From the NCBI GenBank assembly GCA_022839105.1, contig JALHDH010000041.1, positions 1 to 33,557 on the forward strand: a stretch of DNA of 33,557 nucleotides, read 5' to 3'. The translations under genes and the position numbers were made by a program. This stretch comes from a bacterium (lineage in GTDB: Bacteria; Vulcanimicrobiota; Xenobia; Xenobiales; Xenobiaceae). Below, one piece after another: positions 23,551 to 31,830 of this stretch; the first letter of the stretch is position 1; the number at the start of each line of letters is the position of its first letter. The notes under the pieces were generated by a model that saw only the letters and a list, made by a program, of their open reading frames with translations, was not told where the DNA came from and did not search any database.

Positions 23551-25197
23551 TCAAGATCCAGCCGATGGGCCGGCGTTCCCGTCGCCCCCCAGGACCTGCC
23601 GGAGAAGCAGATCCAGATCCGCCTCCGGAGAGGAGGGCCCGGGGCCCGCCAACGGGATCACCACCTCCAGGATTGTTCCCCCCGACGGATCATTGGAAAT
23701 CCTGAAACTCCCCCCGAGGAGCCGGCTCCTCTCCCGCATCCCGTGCAGCCCGTAGCTCTCGCCGCTCTGGAAGCGCTCAGAGACCTCCGACCAGACCAGG
23801 CCCCGACCGTCATCAGAGACCGTCAGGCGCACGTCGGTCGTCCCCACATCCAGGTTCACCCGGACCTGACCAGCCCCTGAGTGTTTCTTGATGTTGGACA
23901 GAGCCTCCTGTGCGATGCGGAACACGGTGGTCTCCAGCAACGGAGGAAGACGAGACTGGTTTCGCCCCGGAAGTTCCAGGATCAACTGGATCCCGGTGCC
24001 CTGCAGGAAGCGCCGGGCGTAGTTCTCCAAGGAAGGAACCAGGCCGAGATCGTCGAGCGAAGCCGGGCGCAGGTTGAAGAGGATCTGGCGGATCTCGCCC
24101 AGGCTCTCGGAGAGCAGGCCACTCAAGGCGTCCAGGAGACGGGCCGCCCGAGCGGAATCCACCTCGAAGAGCTGACGGCAGGCCTGCACCATGGTGTGCA
24201 TCCCCACCAGGGACTGGGCAAGGGTGTCGTGGATCTCCGAGGCCATCCACTTGCGTTCCTCCTCCTGGGCATGGATCACCCGCTCCAGGAGTCTCTCCAC
24301 CAACCTCTGCCGCGTCCAGGCGACCTGCTGGAGTTCGAGATTGTCCAGGAGGAGCCCGGTCTGAACCGAGGTCGCCACCAGCAGTGCCAGGTCCTCGGGA
24401 TGGAAGGTTCCAGGGCCCTCGCCCAGGACCAGGAATCCCCCACGGAAGCGACCTCGACCGTGAATCGGGGCCCAGGCCAGACGGGGATGGCCTGCCCGGG
24501 CGCACCAGACCGCCAGTTCCGAGGTCCCCTGGCCCGCCTCGACCTGGAGCAGCTCCCGGCAGGCCAGGCCCGCCTCATCGGGCTTCAGACGCAGCAGCCT
24601 GGAGGTTTCGGGCCTCAGACCCCGCTCATGGCGGACGGTGAATTCAGGTTCGCCCGGGTCCACGGCCAACAACGCGCAGGGGAGGCGCAACTGCTGGTGG
24701 AGCCTGTCCAACATCTGTTCCTGGATGGCCTTGGGGTCGAGGGCAGTCTCCAACACCTGGGTCGCTGCTCCCAGCCCCGAGAGCAGGCGGGTGCGGCCGG
24801 CGGAATGGGGTTCCCGAGAGCCAAGCAGGACCTCGAGCACCTCGGGCGCGCGCCCTTCGTCCAGCACCCCGGAAACGTGGGGTTCCAGGCCGGGCGTCAT
24901 TTCCTGAAGCGTCCCCGAATCCCGGACCAGGAGGCGGACGCTCGGGCCCACCTGGATCAGGGCCTCCAGAAGATCGGGTCCCCGGGAGCACAAGGTGGCC
25001 TGGTCCAGCACGACCAGGTCCGGCGGCGCCTGCCCGAAAGCCTGCAGGATTCCCCCTGCATCCTCCATCGCGCTCCAGCGGCAGCCGGCCCGCTCCAGCG
25101 CGCGCCGGATTCCTTCCAGACGTCCGGGGACAGCCACCAACAAGACCCTCTTGAGCCTGGGGACCAGGCTCCGCCCGGGTTCGCTCGCCGCCTCCAT
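23551..25197 (-). CDS. NarX/DegS-type sensor histidine kinase with degenerate receiver-like and GAF-like domains
   Basis: A 548-residue kinase with no membrane segment, so it is probably cytoplasmic. Residues about 15-128 resemble a receiver fold (RVLLVAVPG at strand 1, PDLVVLDQ with D65), but the acidic pocket and the conserved lysine are missing. About 135-290 looks like a GAF sensor domain (LETALDPKAIQEQMLDRLHQ, then ALLVATSVQTGLLLDNLELQ). The HisKA_3 helix carries the phosphorylated histidine H323 in EEERKWMASEIHDTLAQSL. The ATPase domain has TVFRIAQEALSNIKKHS, VSDDGRGL and YGLHGMRERSRLLGG. It starts 33 bp after the Roadblock protein gene and is followed by its response regulator. Confidence 0.93.
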   Translation of the reverse strand: MEAASEPGRSLVPRLKRVLLVAVPGRLEGIRRALERAGCRWSAMEDAGGILQAFGQAPPDLVVLDQATLCSRGPDLLEALIQVGPSVRLLVRDSGTLQEMTPGLEPHVSGVLDEGRAPEVLEVLLGSREPHSAGRTRLLSGLGAATQVLETALDPKAIQEQMLDRLHQQLRLPCALLAVDPGEPEFTVRHERGLRPETSRLLRLKPDEAGLACRELLQVEAGQGTSELAVWCARAGHPRLAWAPIHGRGRFRGGFLVLGEGPGTFHPEDLALLVATSVQTGLLLDNLELQQVAWTRQRLVERLLERVIHAQEEERKWMASEIHDTLAQSLVGMHTMVQACRQLFEVDSARAARLLDALSGLLSESLGEIRQILFNLRPASLDDLGLVPSLENYARRFLQGTGIQLILELPGRNQSRLPPLLETTVFRIAQEALSNIKKHSGAGQVRVNLDVGTTDVRLTVSDDGRGLVWSEVSERFQSGESYGLHGMRERSRLLGGSFRISNDPSGGTILEVVIPLAGPGPSSPEADLDLLLRQVLGGDGNAGPSAGS

Positions 25198-25230
25198 GGG
25201 CCGCTTCCAGAAGCCCCCGCCCCCTGCCTG

Positions 25231-27441
25231 CTAACGCAGGACGGAAGCGACGGTCCTGGCCTCCCGTTCCAGGCGATGACGCCAGATCTCACGCGAGGTC
25301 CCCGGCTCGAGAATGGTGGCCAGGAACCCCTCCGGGCCCAGCAACACCACGCTGTACCAGGCCCCGTCCGTCCGCAGAAGGACCTGTCGGAGGGGAGCCA
25401 TCCCGACCTGGTCGAGGAAGATCTCGGACTCCGAGACGACCTGGGCCAGGACGGCGGCCAGGGGTTCGGGTTGCAATTCCTCGGAGAGCAGGGCCTCGAT
25501 GGGCAAGCCCTCCCGTTGCGAGACCAGACTCCCCCGGACCCCGTCCCATCGCGACATGGTCTCCAGGGACTTCTTCAGCATCGCCTCGCGCAGAGCCATC
25601 TCTCCCGAGAGCGAGGCCGCGACCTCCTCCTCGGAGTCGGCGCTTCCCCGCCCCAGATGGACCAGCAGGCTCAGGCCCTCGACCGACGGGTGGACCTGGA
25701 AGCGGCCATTGGCCCCCTCCAGCAGCAGGGCCTGGGGCGCGGGCATGCCCGCCTCCTCGAGAATCCGCCGGATCGCTCCGAGCAGTTCCACGTGAAGGGC
25801 GGCCACCAGATCCGGCTCCTCGGTGGTGTCCAACTCACCCAGGAAGGCCAGGCCGTCGGAATCCGCCAACATGGCGGAGCACTCCTCGAGCTCGGCCAGC
25901 TCGCGCAGGTGTTCGCGAAGTTCCTGATCCTCCCCGCCCGGCCCTGAAGCGGCCAGATGCGCCATGAGCCCGGGGATCAGAGCCTCGAGGACCGCTTCCC
26001 GATCCTGGCTGACCAGGGAGACCGGACCGGGGATCAACTCCTGGGCGAAATCCTCGATCATCGGTGGGAGCGGGGCGTCGGGAAGGACCTCCTCCACCTC
26101 GGCCACCGGGAGCCTCATCTCGGGAGCCGGCTCTTCCATCGAGGTGAACTGAGGGAACTCATAGGGAGCGATGGCCTCCGCCGGGTGCAGCTCCCCGGAA
26201 GGAAGCCAGGCTTCGGCCGATTCAGCCTTCTCCACGTCGAGTTGCCGAAACTCCTCCTGGGGCCCCAGGAAGTAGTCGCCCATCAGGCTTCCAAGCGCCA
26301 CCGTGGTCTCCGGGGTGAACTCTCCAAGCACCCGATGCACGACTCCCCGAGAGGCCTGCTCGAGAGCTTCCGCGATCCGATCCCCCAGCTCCTCCAGGCT
26401 ATCGAAGACATCCAGGCGGGAATCCCTGGAGTGGAGCACCCGACGGGCCTCGGGACGGACGCGAAGAGGCGTGACCAGGAAGGCGGCGTCGGGATCGAAG
26501 AAGCGGGAGCGGGCCAGGAAACGGAAGGCCAGATCGGCGGTGACGCCATCCTCCAGGACCTGGAACATCAGAAGGGCTCCCTCGACGTCGGCGAAGACCT
26601 CGACGGTGTTCCGGGCGGACTCCTGGCGCCAGAGGATCCGGGTGGGGTCCACCCCTCTCTCGACGAGCAGCCCCCCGAGAAGCATCGCCAACCAGACGTT
26701 GGGGCGGGAAAGCCGGACCCCTTCATGGGTCACCGTCAGCAATTGCCGGATCTGCTCCTGGGAAATCGACCGGCCACAATGGAAACACTTGAAGCCGCGC
26801 CCGGAGGCCTCGTCCAGGGCAGCCAGGCTGGAGACCCGGCTGATCTTCTGCTCGGTCTTGCGACAATAGACCTCGAACTCCCGGGAAAGCAGGCCCAGAC
26901 CGTCCAACTGCTCGACCTCGGCTCCCACCTCCGGCAAGGGGCGCCCCTCGGCGGCCTGCTGCAGGATGATGCCTGGAGAGCTGGCGATCAACTGAAGGAG
27001 CCGGCGAATTTCAGGGGAGACCAGGACGCGGGCGGCCCAACGCTCGCGTTCCCCCACTCGCAGCGGGACTGCCTCCTCCTGAAGCATCTGGAAGCCCGGA
27101 GAGACCAGGGGATGGGGTCTCCAGAAACGACTCCCCAGAGCCTTGGAGAGCAGGTCCCGGAAGGCCTCCCAGCGGCCAGCCCCCGAGTCCGAGGTCCAGG
27201 CCCCCCCCGCCACGACCGAATCACGTCCCGGCGAGACCCGATAGTAGAGCAGTTCTCCTTCGGGAGTCAGGATCAAATCGCCGCCGGCCGGCTCGTCCAC
27301 CGGGCCGAGTTCGAGGGCCCGGGACCACTCGCGCCGGGTCCCCGAAACCACGGGCCAGAACTGACCATGGAGAGTCCCCAGGAGTGCAGCCTCGGCCTCC
27401 CGGCTCAGGTTTCCCGTGAGTTTCTCGCGAATGAACTGCAT
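25231..27441 (-). CDS. Multidomain protein with winged-helix/zinc-knuckle/nuclease-like N-terminal half and tandem Roadblock/LC7-like C-terminal domains
   Basis: A 736-residue protein from the ATG at 27441 (AAGGAG seven bases upstream). The whole is not recognised as a known family. An N-terminal region is followed by a helix-turn-helix-like part (SPEIRRLLQLIASSPGIILQ) and three cysteines arranged as a possible zinc knuckle (VYCRKTEQK, then FKCFHCGRS). Next is a segment that looks like a PD-(D/E)XK fold (NTVEVFADVEGALLMFQVLE), with the usual catalytic E-x-K apparently replaced by Q-V-L. A long acidic, proline-rich linker leads to two Roadblock/LC7-like domains: a first weak one (LRELAELEECSAMLADSDGL onward) and a clearer C-terminal one (WDGVRGSLVSQREGLPIEAL onward). 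Roadblock domains regulate small GTPases or act as scaffolds. It sits between the giant TPR gene and the kinase. Confidence 0.7.
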   Translation of the reverse strand: MQFIREKLTGNLSREAEAALLGTLHGQFWPVVSGTRREWSRALELGPVDEPAGGDLILTPEGELLYYRVSPGRDSVVAGGAWTSDSGAGRWEAFRDLLSKALGSRFWRPHPLVSPGFQMLQEEAVPLRVGERERWAARVLVSPEIRRLLQLIASSPGIILQQAAEGRPLPEVGAEVEQLDGLGLLSREFEVYCRKTEQKISRVSSLAALDEASGRGFKCFHCGRSISQEQIRQLLTVTHEGVRLSRPNVWLAMLLGGLLVERGVDPTRILWRQESARNTVEVFADVEGALLMFQVLEDGVTADLAFRFLARSRFFDPDAAFLVTPLRVRPEARRVLHSRDSRLDVFDSLEELGDRIAEALEQASRGVVHRVLGEFTPETTVALGSLMGDYFLGPQEEFRQLDVEKAESAEAWLPSGELHPAEAIAPYEFPQFTSMEEPAPEMRLPVAEVEEVLPDAPLPPMIEDFAQELIPGPVSLVSQDREAVLEALIPGLMAHLAASGPGGEDQELREHLRELAELEECSAMLADSDGLAFLGELDTTEEPDLVAALHVELLGAIRRILEEAGMPAPQALLLEGANGRFQVHPSVEGLSLLVHLGRGSADSEEEVAASLSGEMALREAMLKKSLETMSRWDGVRGSLVSQREGLPIEALLSEELQPEPLAAVLAQVVSESEIFLDQVGMAPLRQVLLRTDGAWYSVVLLGPEGFLATILEPGTSREIWRHRLEREARTVASVLR

Positions 27442-27518
27442 CTTGTGCTCCTTGCTCTGCGTGCAGCCGCTCGCGGCGCACGGACTTGAAAACCCTTCCA
27501 CGCCCTGGGCGCCTGTTC

Positions 27519-30500
27519 CTAGCGAATGCGCCCCCCCAATCTCTCCAGGTCCTTCTTGATCCTGGCCTTCAGAGGCGCCGAACGCTTGCGGACCGCCAGC
27601 TTCCAGGCGACCTGGAGCTGCTGGATGGAGTCCTCCTTGCGTCCCAGACGCTCGTAGACCCGGGCCAGGTTATAACACGCATTGAGATCCGACGGGTTGA
27701 GCTCCAGCGCCCGATCGTAGGCGGCGACGACCTTGTCCCACTCGCCCAGTCGCGCGTAGGCCACGCCCAGGTTGTAGTGATTGCGGGCGTCGCCGGGATG
27801 GAGCCGGATCGCCCTGAGGTACTCCTCGACGGCCTCCTCCAGGCGATTTGAGCCGGCACAGGCCAGACCCAGTTGGCTGTGGGCCTCCGCCAGGCAGGGA
27901 TCCAGGGCGACTGCCCGACGCAGGACCTCGATGGCCAGATCGTGTTCCTTGCGCTGATTGTGGACCCAACCCAGCATGGAGAGGTGTCGGGCTTCCTGGG
28001 GCTCCAGACACACCGCCTCCTCCAGGGCCGCCACGGCCTGTTCCCACTCGCCCCGCCGGGCGTGCAGGACGCCCATCTCGGCCAGGGGGCGCCCCCACTC
28101 CGGCGCCAGTTCGCGGGCCCGGCTCAAAGAGAACCCGGCTTCATCGAGATTGCCCCGGCGCACTCGCAGCGACCCGACCCCACAGTGGGCCCGGGCGCAG
28201 GTTTCATCCATCTCCAAGGCCCGGCGATAGCTGGTCAAGGCCTGATCCCAACGCCCCAGATCCAGCAGGATGTCACCCAGCACGGAGTGGTTCTGGGGGG
28301 AGGGCTTGTGTTCCAAGGCCCGCTCCAGTGCCTGGACGGCCAGGATCAGGTCCCCTCGACGCTGATAGGCCAGGCCCACCCGACTGAAGAGGTCCGCATC
28401 CGTCGGATCGAGATCCAGGCTGCGCTGGAACTCCTCGATGGCCAGGTCGAGCCTGCCCTGACGCTCGTGCAGAAGGCCGAGTTCCCGGTGCGCCGCGGCA
28501 AAATCCGGGTACTCCGCCAGGAGGTTGCGCCACTCTTCAAGCGCCCTGGCAGCGCTGCCCTGCAGACCCAGGCAGACCGCGTGCAGGAAACGATGGGAGA
28601 GATCCTCCGGCTCGAGTTGAAGGGCCTGGCGGATCTGCTGCAGGGCCGGCTCCAGTCTTCCCTGGTCCAGGTGCAGTTGCGCAAGATGATGATGGACCTC
28701 GGCGGGGCGGGGATGGCGGGTCAGGGCCTTGAGGAACTCGGCCTCAGCCAGTCGTGCCTCTCCCATCGCCGCCGAGAGCAGCCCCCGTCGGAAGGGAAGA
28801 TCCTCCCGGGCGCAGCCGGACTTCTCGGCCTGCTCCAGAAGGGCCAGGGGCTCCTCCAGATGACCCAGGGACTGCAGGCCACAGGCCAGTTCGTATTGCA
28901 GGGCGATCAGGTCTGCGGGCGGGGGGTCCAGGGCCAGGGCCCTGCGCAGGCTGAGACAGGCCTCGCTGTAGAGGCCCTGGGCGCGCAGAGCGCTCCCCAG
29001 GTGGGCCTGGGCCGACCAGCTCCGGGGCTCCAGTCGGACCGAGACCCGGAAACGCTCAAGGGCCTGAAGGCTCAAGCCCAGCGAAGACTCGACAAGCCCC
29101 ATGGTCTCCAGGGTCCTCGGATCCTCGGGCTCCAGCTTCAGGCTGACGCCCAGGGCCTCTCGGGCCTCTTCGAGGCGCCCCGATGCGAAAAGGCTCTTCC
29201 CGAGCTCGTGGTGCAGGTCCGCCCGCTTCGGGGCCAGGCTCAGGGCCTTCTTGAACCAGGTCAGGGCCTCGGCGTGCTGGCCCAGGTCGCGGGAGACCTC
29301 GGCCAGCTCCTGGCGGTATTCCAGGTTCCGCCGTTCCAGTTCATTGGCCCGGAGCAACAGGTCCCGGGCATCCTCGAGGTCTCCCAGGGTCCGGGCCGAA
29401 CGGGCACACTCGAAGAGATAGTTCCCCTTCCGCTCACCCGAAGAGACCGCGCGCCCCAAGGCAGCACGAGCCTCGGTCTGCCGGCCCAGGGCCCGGAAGG
29501 TCAGACCCATCCTGAACCAGCCATCCGGCCAGTGGGGATGCAGGTCCAGGGCCCGACGATAGCTCCTCAGGGCCAGGTCCACCTCGCCCAGACCCTCGTA
29601 GACCTGGGCCAGGACGAACGGGGTCTCGTGGTTGGACGGGTCCAGATCGGCTGCGATGCGCAGGCTTTCGGCAGACCGGTCCAGACGCCCCAGGACCATC
29701 AGGGAACGTCCCAGGGCCAGGGCCACGAAGGCATTCCCCGGGTTGACCGCGAGCGAAGCCTGGAAGGACCCGACCGCCTCCTCGTGCAGGCCCTGCCCGG
29801 CCTGGGCACGGCCAAGCCAGAAGAGGTACTGGCTCTTGTCGTCGGCCAGTTCCAGCGCCCGGCGATAGCGACCGATGGCCAGGTCGGGCTTGTCGAGTTC
29901 AAAAAGGGCATTCCCCAGGGCCCCGTGCAGCCTGGGGTCCTGCGGGTCGAGGTCCAGGGCCTTCTGAAGGCACTTGATCGCCAGGTCCAGTCTCCCCAGG
30001 CGCGCGTGGGAGATGCCCAGGAGATAGTGCACCTCTGCCAGGTGGGGGTCCAGGTCAATGGCCCGGAGGTATTCACGGTGGGCCGAGGCGTGATTCCCCA
30101 GGCGTCCGAAGACCTTCCCCAGCTCGACATGGGTTGGAGCCTGATTGGGCTCGAGCTGCAAGGAGTTCTCGAACTCCCTCTGGGCTGCCGCAAGCCGTCC
30201 CGAGCGGGAATAGGCCAGCCCGAGATTGGAGTGGACCTGGGCGTCGTTCGGATCCAGATCGATGGCCTTGTGGAATTCCTGGATCGCCAGGTCCAGGCTG
30301 CCCTTCTGGAGATAGGCCTGGCCCAGGTTGTTGTGGGTGTAGGGATCGTTGGGGTCCAGGCGGATGGCCTCGCGATACTCCTGGATGCAGCGATCCAGAT
30401 CCCCCAGACGCGACCAGACCCGACCCAGGTTGTAGTGGAAATAGGCCTCATCCGGGCGCAGGTCGATCGCCTTCTGGAAGTGGGTGACGGCCTCGGCTGA

Positions 30501-31223
30501 GCGTTCCGGTTCGGCTGCCAGGACCAGGCCGAGGTGATAATGGGCCAGCGCGTGGGAGGGGTCCACCGCCAGGAGGTGCCGAAAGGAGTCCATCGCCTCC
30601 TCCATCCTGCCCAGGCGGACGAGGCACATCCCCAGCCCGAAACTTCCCTCGGGATTTCCCGGATCCATCTCCAGCAATCGCGAAAATTCTTCAAGAGCCT
30701 GCCCGGTCTTCCCCTGGCGCAGGTAGGCCTGGGCCAGGTTCAGGCGCGCCTTGGGGCTTCGAGGTTGCGCACGCACCTTCTTGACGAAGTCCTCGACGCC
30801 CTGGAGACGTTCGAGCTCCTGCATGATGCGCCGTTCGAACATCGAATCGTTCTGATTCTGGACGATGTTGAGGGCGACCTGGAGCTCGGTGATGGCGTTC
30901 TCGCGCAGTCCCCGGCGTTCGTAGGCCAGCCCCAGGCTATAATGAGCCCGGAAGAAGCTGGGGACCAGGGCCAGGACCTCCTGCCATTCCTTGATGGCCA
31001 GGTCGATCTCCCCCTTGCGGAAATAGGCCGTCCCCAGCTCGTAATGTGCCTGGACGTGCCCCGGGTTCAGCGCGAGCACCCTCTGGAACTCCTGGATGGC
31101 GTCTTCGAGGCGATTCTCGTAGAGGTGCTGGTTTCCAGCCCGATAATGGGTCTGGACCACATCCACCGCCTCGGCTGGCCCCAAGGGCTCCGTCGAAGGC
31201 TGCATCCTGTCCACCTTGGCCAC
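27519..31223 (-). CDS. Giant tetratricopeptide-repeat protein
   Basis: A 1234-residue protein made almost wholly of 34-residue TPR units, more than 30 by inspection. Typical units read AHYELGTAYFRKGEIDLAIK, AYFHYNLGRVWSRLGDLDRC and NHYNLGVAYARLGEWDKVVA, with the canonical W/L-G-Y-A-F/P pattern. There is no signal peptide, membrane segment or catalytic domain, so it is probably a cytoplasmic scaffold. The glycosyltransferase domain of OGT-like TPR proteins is absent. The start may be GTG 31223 or ATG 31205; both have purine-rich sequence upstream. It is the first gene of the group continuing with the Roadblock protein (77 bp gap), the kinase and the response regulator. Confidence 0.9.
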   Translation of the reverse strand: MAKVDRMQPSTEPLGPAEAVDVVQTHYRAGNQHLYENRLEDAIQEFQRVLALNPGHVQAHYELGTAYFRKGEIDLAIKEWQEVLALVPSFFRAHYSLGLAYERRGLRENAITELQVALNIVQNQNDSMFERRIMQELERLQGVEDFVKKVRAQPRSPKARLNLAQAYLRQGKTGQALEEFSRLLEMDPGNPEGSFGLGMCLVRLGRMEEAMDSFRHLLAVDPSHALAHYHLGLVLAAEPERSAEAVTHFQKAIDLRPDEAYFHYNLGRVWSRLGDLDRCIQEYREAIRLDPNDPYTHNNLGQAYLQKGSLDLAIQEFHKAIDLDPNDAQVHSNLGLAYSRSGRLAAAQREFENSLQLEPNQAPTHVELGKVFGRLGNHASAHREYLRAIDLDPHLAEVHYLLGISHARLGRLDLAIKCLQKALDLDPQDPRLHGALGNALFELDKPDLAIGRYRRALELADDKSQYLFWLGRAQAGQGLHEEAVGSFQASLAVNPGNAFVALALGRSLMVLGRLDRSAESLRIAADLDPSNHETPFVLAQVYEGLGEVDLALRSYRRALDLHPHWPDGWFRMGLTFRALGRQTEARAALGRAVSSGERKGNYLFECARSARTLGDLEDARDLLLRANELERRNLEYRQELAEVSRDLGQHAEALTWFKKALSLAPKRADLHHELGKSLFASGRLEEAREALGVSLKLEPEDPRTLETMGLVESSLGLSLQALERFRVSVRLEPRSWSAQAHLGSALRAQGLYSEACLSLRRALALDPPPADLIALQYELACGLQSLGHLEEPLALLEQAEKSGCAREDLPFRRGLLSAAMGEARLAEAEFLKALTRHPRPAEVHHHLAQLHLDQGRLEPALQQIRQALQLEPEDLSHRFLHAVCLGLQGSAARALEEWRNLLAEYPDFAAAHRELGLLHERQGRLDLAIEEFQRSLDLDPTDADLFSRVGLAYQRRGDLILAVQALERALEHKPSPQNHSVLGDILLDLGRWDQALTSYRRALEMDETCARAHCGVGSLRVRRGNLDEAGFSLSRARELAPEWGRPLAEMGVLHARRGEWEQAVAALEEAVCLEPQEARHLSMLGWVHNQRKEHDLAIEVLRRAVALDPCLAEAHSQLGLACAGSNRLEEAVEEYLRAIRLHPGDARNHYNLGVAYARLGEWDKVVAAYDRALELNPSDLNACYNLARVYERLGRKEDSIQQLQVAWKLAVRKRSAPLKARIKKDLERLGGRIR

Positions 31224-31432
31224 CCTTTCGCGTCCAGGCCGGAAGACCCGGTCCGGCCCGCACCCTCCAATCCGGATGGTTCCGCGCCCGGCACGGCCCC
31301 ATCAAGCCGGAACTGGTTCGAGTCTCGTCCGGATGGTCCCTTTTCCTCCTGCAGGCCGGGAAGAATCCCGCCGATTCCGCGACCTGTTCCTCGAGATGGA
31401 AAGCGCGCGCCCACCCCCCGGGACAACAGGCC

Positions 31433-31646
31433 CCTGAATCCGCCGCCTGGCGTGAGAACCGAGGTCGTCGAGCCGGGTCTGGATGCAAGGAAGGCGTGCC
31501 TCGAGGAGCGGAGCGTAGTTGGAAGCTACGTGAGCACCGCAGAGGTGCGCCTGACGACGCAGACGGGCCCTTCCCACCCACACCCGCGTGTGGGTGGGCC
31601 ACAAATGGATCGGCGGCCGAATGCCACGGCAGGTGGCAGATTCAGG
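31433..31646 (+). mobile_element. MITE-like element: 214 bp with imperfect terminal inverted repeats
   Basis: The left end begins CCTGAATCCGCCGCCTGGCG (31433-31452) and the right end is its near inverted copy, finishing GATTCAGG at 31646. The ends match at 17 of 20 positions, or 19 of 22 when extended. Between them are three stem-loops: CGTAG/CTACG (31514-31530), GCACC/GGTGC (31534-31548), and a perfect 11-bp stem CCCACCCACAC/GTGTGGGTGGG (31573-31598). No transposase is encoded. A 53-bp copy of the left end occurs at 5273-5325. No target-site duplication was found, so mobilisation by a transposase acting in trans is inferred only from the shape. Confidence 0.65.
31573..31598. other. Perfect 11-bp stem-loop inside the inverted-repeat element
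   Basis: CCCACCCACAC and GTGTGGGTGGG flank a 4-nt CCGC loop. It is the strongest hairpin noticed in the window. No T run follows on either strand, so it is not an intrinsic terminator; it may be a structural part of the element. Confidence 0.75.
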
Positions 31647-31830
31647 AGCCCCCCCGGCCGTTGCGCGAAGGGGCCTTGTATGATAGTCTGCGCACGTGAC
31701 CGGTGCCTCCTGCGCGCTGGCTGCATGGGCTTCTCCCGGAACGCGAACCGCCTGGGTCCCTGTGTGGAATCGCAGCCGGGCCCGCCGACAACGACTTCAA
31801 ACCGGAACTTCGAAAAGGAGGTCCCGCAGG

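Larger units (their letters stand above)
31224..31830. other. Divergent intergenic region
   Basis: These 607 bases between the divergent TPR and stalk-domain genes hold no convincing gene. Positions 31433-31646 are an inverted-repeat element (listed separately). The promoters of both flanking genes must lie here, but no -35/-10 pair could be assigned. A good ribosome site, AAAAGGAGG (31814-31822), precedes the plus-strand gene. Confidence 0.6.

Noticed and set aside
27873..30500. Very long plus-strand open frame (875 codons) opposite the TPR gene
   Set aside because: It is the antisense of a repetitive GC-rich TPR gene, the translation shows only low-complexity G, Q, L and P repeats, and no domain is visible.
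31661..31684. TTGCGC and TATGAT as a promoter for the stalk-domain gene
   Set aside because: The spacing is 12 bases, too short for a sigma-70-type promoter, and no better -35 box lies 16-18 bases upstream.
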